A stretch of 8,098 bases of DNA. Source: Candidatus Kaiserbacteria bacterium (GTDB lineage Bacteria > Patescibacteriota > Minisyncoccia > Phycocordibacterales > UBA918). A program made the position numbers and the translations under genes. The notes under the pieces were generated by a model. It saw nothing but the letters and a program-made list of their open reading frames with translations. It did not search any database and was not told where the DNA came from. The stretch is from positions 1 to 8,098 of the forward strand of contig QKBW01000047.1 in the NCBI GenBank assembly GCA_003245875.1, given 5' to 3'. Shown here piece by piece: positions 6,264 through 8,098 of the stretch; the stretch's first letter is position 1; every line of letters begins with the position of its first letter.

Positions 6264-6564
6264 TATACAGTAACGCGACCGTATCGTTGCGGTGCAGGAA
6301 AACCTTATCCGCTACCGGTACAAAACCACTCTGTAGTGCCAAATCTTCACTGATAGTGTGTTGCAGCGCAATATATTTTGCTTCGAGTTTTGCTATCTCA
6401 GACTGTAGCTCTGTGCTGTTGCGCATACTCTCCTTACGCTCCACGACATGCACCACCGAGGCTGAAACCAGATACATGTACGTGGCAAAGAGTGCGACAC
6501 ACAATGCTATCAGTAGATAGAGGTATCGTGTTTCTTTGGCGATGATCTGGGCTGGCTTTGTCAT
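6253..6564 (-). CDS. ftsL: FtsL-like bitopic division protein
   Basis: This small protein of 103 residues has the FtsL architecture: a short cytoplasmic N-terminus (TKPAQIIAKETR), one membrane helix at about 14-34 (YLYLLIALCVALFATYMYLV), then an extracytoplasmic helical stretch at about 42-72 suited to a coiled coil (ELQSEIAKLEAKYIALQ). FtsL proteins pair with FtsB/DivIC and activate the FtsWI septal synthase. FtsL is poorly conserved in sequence, so the call rests on topology and on its place between rsmH and ftsI, where ftsL is normally found. Its ATG overlaps the rsmH stop (ATGA, 6561-6564) and its 3' end overlaps ftsI, so translation of all three is probably coupled. No FtsB-like gene is present in the window. 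Confidence 0.75.
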   Translation of the reverse strand: MTKPAQIIAKETRYLYLLIALCVALFATYMYLVSASVVHVVERKESMRNSTELQSEIAKLEAKYIALQHTISEDLALQSGFVPVADKVFLHRNDTVALLYNGQ

Positions 6565-7466
6565 GTTGTTTTTTCTATGATTCTTAACTTGGCGCTGCGG
6601 GCACGTGGGTTGTGTGCTAATTCTTCAGGACTGGCGACAATTGGTTTTTTGGTAATAAGTGTAGCGATTTGAGAGTGAGCAAGGGTACGAAAGGCGTGCT
6701 TAACAGCACGATCTTCAAGACTATGAAATGTTATGAGCACCAAACGACCGCCTGGAGCCAGGGCAGCAAATCCTTGCTGGATCAACTGCTCAAGTGCGCC
6801 CAATTCGTCATTAACGGCAATGCGAATGGCTTGAAATGTCTTGGTTGCAGGATGAATATGGCCTCGTGCGACATGCGGGATAGCATGCGCGACGATCTCG
6901 GCCAAAGCCAACGATGTCTCTATCGGATGTATAGCACGTGCTTCGACGATAGCTTTTGCTATACGCCGGGAGAATCGTTCGCCACCATATCCATAGATGA
7001 CATCAGCCAGATTTTCTTCTCCCCACTCATTCACCACGTCGTACGCAGTAAATAGGTGTGTTGTCGGATCACCATAGGTCATCAGCAGCGGTTCATCCTT
7101 TTGAAAGGAGAACCCTCGCTCCCCTGCTTCAAACTGTTGACTGCGCCAACCGAGGTCAGCCAGAATACCATCAACCGGACCCACATTTGTCCGCATGAGA
7201 ATGTCTGCCAGGTTGCGAAAGTTGTCGACAACTGCAGCATGTCGCGAATCTGTGATCGGATTGTCCACAAATGCTGTTGGATCAGCGTCGATGCTGAGAA
7301 GCTTGCCTTCTGGACCTAAATACTCAAGAATGGCACGGCTATGTCCGCCGCCGCCATACGTTGCATCAACAATGATGTCACGAGCTTCTATGGCTAGTGC
7401 ATTGATCGCTTCTTGTTTTAGTACCGTGATGTGATCCATAAGCTGCTCTACTTGCTTATGTGGCAT
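6561..7466 (-). CDS. rsmH: 16S rRNA (cytosine1402-N4)-methyltransferase RsmH
   Basis: RsmH (MraW) uses S-adenosylmethionine to methylate N4 of C1402 in the decoding centre of 16S rRNA. The 301-residue protein shows the family order: DATYGGGGHS at 34-43 (SAM site), SIDADP at 58-63, DGILADLG at 99-106, RGFSF at 117-121, HPATKTFQAIRIAVNDEL at 205-222, ITFHSLEDR at 245-253 and NPRARSAKLR at 286-295. The segment after DLG is WRSQQFE rather than the common VSSPQL, a mild divergence. The start at 7466 leaves a 6-nt gap to mraZ. An internal ATG at 7439 (MDHITVLKQEA) aligns better with the usual start near 'H-x-x-V-L-x-x-E' and may be the true one, with 33 nt between stop and start. Placement directly after mraZ is the classic dcw order. 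Confidence 0.95.
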   Translation of the reverse strand: MPHKQVEQLMDHITVLKQEAINALAIEARDIIVDATYGGGGHSRAILEYLGPEGKLLSIDADPTAFVDNPITDSRHAAVVDNFRNLADILMRTNVGPVDGILADLGWRSQQFEAGERGFSFQKDEPLLMTYGDPTTHLFTAYDVVNEWGEENLADVIYGYGGERFSRRIAKAIVEARAIHPIETSLALAEIVAHAIPHVARGHIHPATKTFQAIRIAVNDELGALEQLIQQGFAALAPGGRLVLITFHSLEDRAVKHAFRTLAHSQIATLITKKPIVASPEELAHNPRARSAKLRIIEKTT

Positions 7467-7472
7467 TCGTGC

Positions 7473-7907
7473 CTACAGGACGCCAATCTCACTCAGCTTC
7501 TCAGCCAAGTCATCTGCTTGGTGCTCAATTTTTTTCTTGTAAGCATTCCACACTTTCTCGTCCCAAATTTCTACACGGTCATAAACTCCGGCGAAGACCA
7601 CTTTGGTCTTGAGAGTCGCAAACTCTTTTAAAAAATCTGGAATGAGAATACGTCCATTGCCATCTACCTCCACTTCGACCGCTCCTGAAATAAAGAAGCG
7701 ATTGAAGCTACGTGTACCTGCTGATCCCAGCGAGAGCTCACCGATCTTCTCGGTTATGCGCTGCCACGCCGGGACCGTGTACACGAAGAGACATGTATCG
7801 AGGCCTTTCGTGAGTATCAACTTTTTACCAAGTTCTTTGCGCCATTTAGACGGCAAAGATAGCCTTTTCTTGGTATCCAACGTATGTGTGTACTCTCCGA
7901 TCAACAT
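7473..7907 (-). CDS. mraZ: Transcriptional regulator MraZ
   Basis: MraZ is a ring-forming DNA-binding protein with two AbrB-like half domains that controls the dcw operon, including its own gene. The 144-residue form begins MLIGEYTHTLDTKKRLSLP, matching the family start (M-x-x-G-E-Y-x-H-x-L-D-x-K-x-R-L-x-x-P). The second repeat carries the partner motif VDGNGRILIP at about 81-90. A longer ORF extends to an ATG at 7961, but that extra 18-residue segment is encoded by the leader hairpin and has no family counterpart, so 7907 is chosen. No Shine-Dalgarno precedes this ATG; the 14 nt upstream are ACGATATATCGAAT. MraZ-type DNA boxes overlap the upstream promoter, which fits direct autoregulation. 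Confidence 0.93.
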   Translation of the reverse strand: MLIGEYTHTLDTKKRLSLPSKWRKELGKKLILTKGLDTCLFVYTVPAWQRITEKIGELSLGSAGTRSFNRFFISGAVEVEVDGNGRILIPDFLKEFATLKTKVVFAGVYDRVEIWDEKVWNAYKKKIEHQADDLAEKLSEIGVL

Positions 7908-7921
7908 ATTCGATATATCGT

Positions 7922-7981
7922 TCTTGTCGTAGGTGCCAGCCACGACACCACCACTGGTCATGGCTGATACCTACGACAAGA
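7922..7981 (-). promoter_or_regulatory. Long hairpin in the mraZ 5' leader
   Basis: Outer arms 7969-7981 and 7922-7934 are exact 13-bp reverse complements (minus strand TCTTGTCGTAGGT / ACCTACGACAAGA). The inner arms CAGCCATGAC and GTCGTGGCTG (7957-7966 / 7937-7946) pair over 10 positions with one T-G, and a two-base step between them gives one more U-G and one A-C. The loop is CAGTGGTGGT. In mraZ-sense RNA this is a nearly continuous stem of about 25 bp; on the plus strand the wobbles become C-A mismatches. It is not followed by a T-tract on either strand. Its base is 14 nt before the mraZ ATG. Confidence 0.75.
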
Positions 7982-8005
7982 CACGGCCGTACATCATTTC
8001 TGATA

Positions 8006-8061
8006 TACCACTATCTCCCACCACATTGGTATTATAAACCACTTCATCCCACCAGCAACCA
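8006..8061 (-). promoter_or_regulatory. MraZ operator: TGGKN boxes in two clusters
   Basis: On the minus strand, boxes TGGTT (8061-8057), TGGGA (8051-8047) and TGGTT (8041-8037) start exactly 10 bp apart. A second cluster, TGGGA (8020-8016) and TGGTA (8010-8006), is again 10 bp apart. The 17-bp unit TGGTGGGANNNAGTGGT occurs twice (8054-8038 and 8023-8007). Known MraZ sites are short TGGGN direct repeats with 5-nt spacers upstream of mraZ, so spacing, sequence and location all agree. Confidence 0.75.
8031..8058 (-). promoter_or_regulatory. dcw operon promoter PmraZ
   Basis: On the minus strand a perfect -10 TATAAT (8036-8031) lies 16 bp after a weak -35 TTGCTG (8058-8053). Initiation is expected near 8024, giving a leader of about 117 nt to the mraZ ATG. 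Three MraZ-type boxes cover the -35, the spacer and the edge of the -10, so bound MraZ would block polymerase. A weaker -10-like TATATC (8007-8002) follows the second box cluster but has no good -35. Confidence 0.65.
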
Positions 8062-8098
8062 TTTCAGGTGTGCATAACTAAAAGCGGCGGGGCTTTGC

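Noticed and set aside
7911..7920. Palindrome CGATATATCG just before the mraZ ATG
   Set aside because: A 10-bp AT-rich palindrome is easily a chance event and folds to only 3 bp as RNA; noted, not called as an operator.
7908..7961. Longer mraZ start (ATG at 7961) adding 18 residues
   Set aside because: The extra residues are encoded by the leader hairpin and precede the conserved family start MLIGEYTHTLD; the ATG itself is buried in the stem.
8077..8098. Terminator-like AAAGC/GCTTT stem at the right edge (minus strand, then TTTT)
   Set aside because: Only 5 bp are visible and the element is cut by the window edge; it may be the terminator of an upstream gene but cannot be supported here.
1..8098. 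CRISPR array, IS element or plasmid origin
   Set aside because: No regularly spaced direct repeats of CRISPR length, no transposase with terminal inverted repeats and no iteron cluster were seen on either strand.

Overview
The window reads as part of a small, streamlined bacterial genome. The best guess is Candidate Phyla Radiation (Patescibacteria), possibly a Parcubacteria-type lineage. The signs are a MurF-type ligase lacking the usual N-terminal domain, almost no Shine-Dalgarno sequences, very tight gene packing, a stand-alone NIF3/CutA-like domain protein and a tail resembling CPR serine recombinases. This placement is inferred from gene style; no phylogenetic marker was compared.

Left block (1-2653, plus strand, visibly AT-rich): the C-terminal tail of an unfinished ORF that resembles the end of a serine recombinase, then a promoter and a four-gene unit. 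The genes are two unrelated alpha/beta hydrolases, a stand-alone NIF3/YqfO-like domain, and a shortened pyroglutamyl-peptidase-like protein whose Glu/Cys/His triad can still be placed. Gaps are 10 nt, 7 nt and a 4-nt ATGA overlap. The unit ends in a perfect 18-bp hairpin that can serve both strands.

Middle (2653-3240): a small structured repeat, a tRNA-Glu(CTC) gene on the minus strand with encoded CCA, divergent promoters for the tRNA and for a 92-residue acidic orphan protein, and a strong GC-rich terminator behind the orphan. Base composition changes sharply around the tRNA, from a line at about 25% GC on the left to a line at about 60% GC on the right. This suggests that the left block is acquired DNA next to the tRNA 3' end.

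Right block (3239-8098, minus strand, GC-richer): a compact division and cell-wall (dcw) operon in the order mraZ-rsmH-ftsL-ftsI-murF. All genes overlap or are separated by at most 6 nt. MraZ is the transcriptional regulator, RsmH the 16S rRNA methyltransferase, FtsL-like and FtsI the septal membrane and transpeptidase pair, and MurF supplies the pentapeptide precursor. mraY, murD, ftsW and murG are not here.

The most interesting part is the 190-nt mraZ leader. TGG(G/T)N boxes spaced 10 bp apart overlap a TATAAT promoter and are repeated once just downstream, a convincing MraZ auto-operator. Between the promoter and the mraZ start lies a long hairpin of about 25 bp whose imperfect positions become G-U pairs only in the mraZ-sense RNA. 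It ends 14 nt before the start codon and has no T-tract, so it looks like an RNA control element rather than a terminator.
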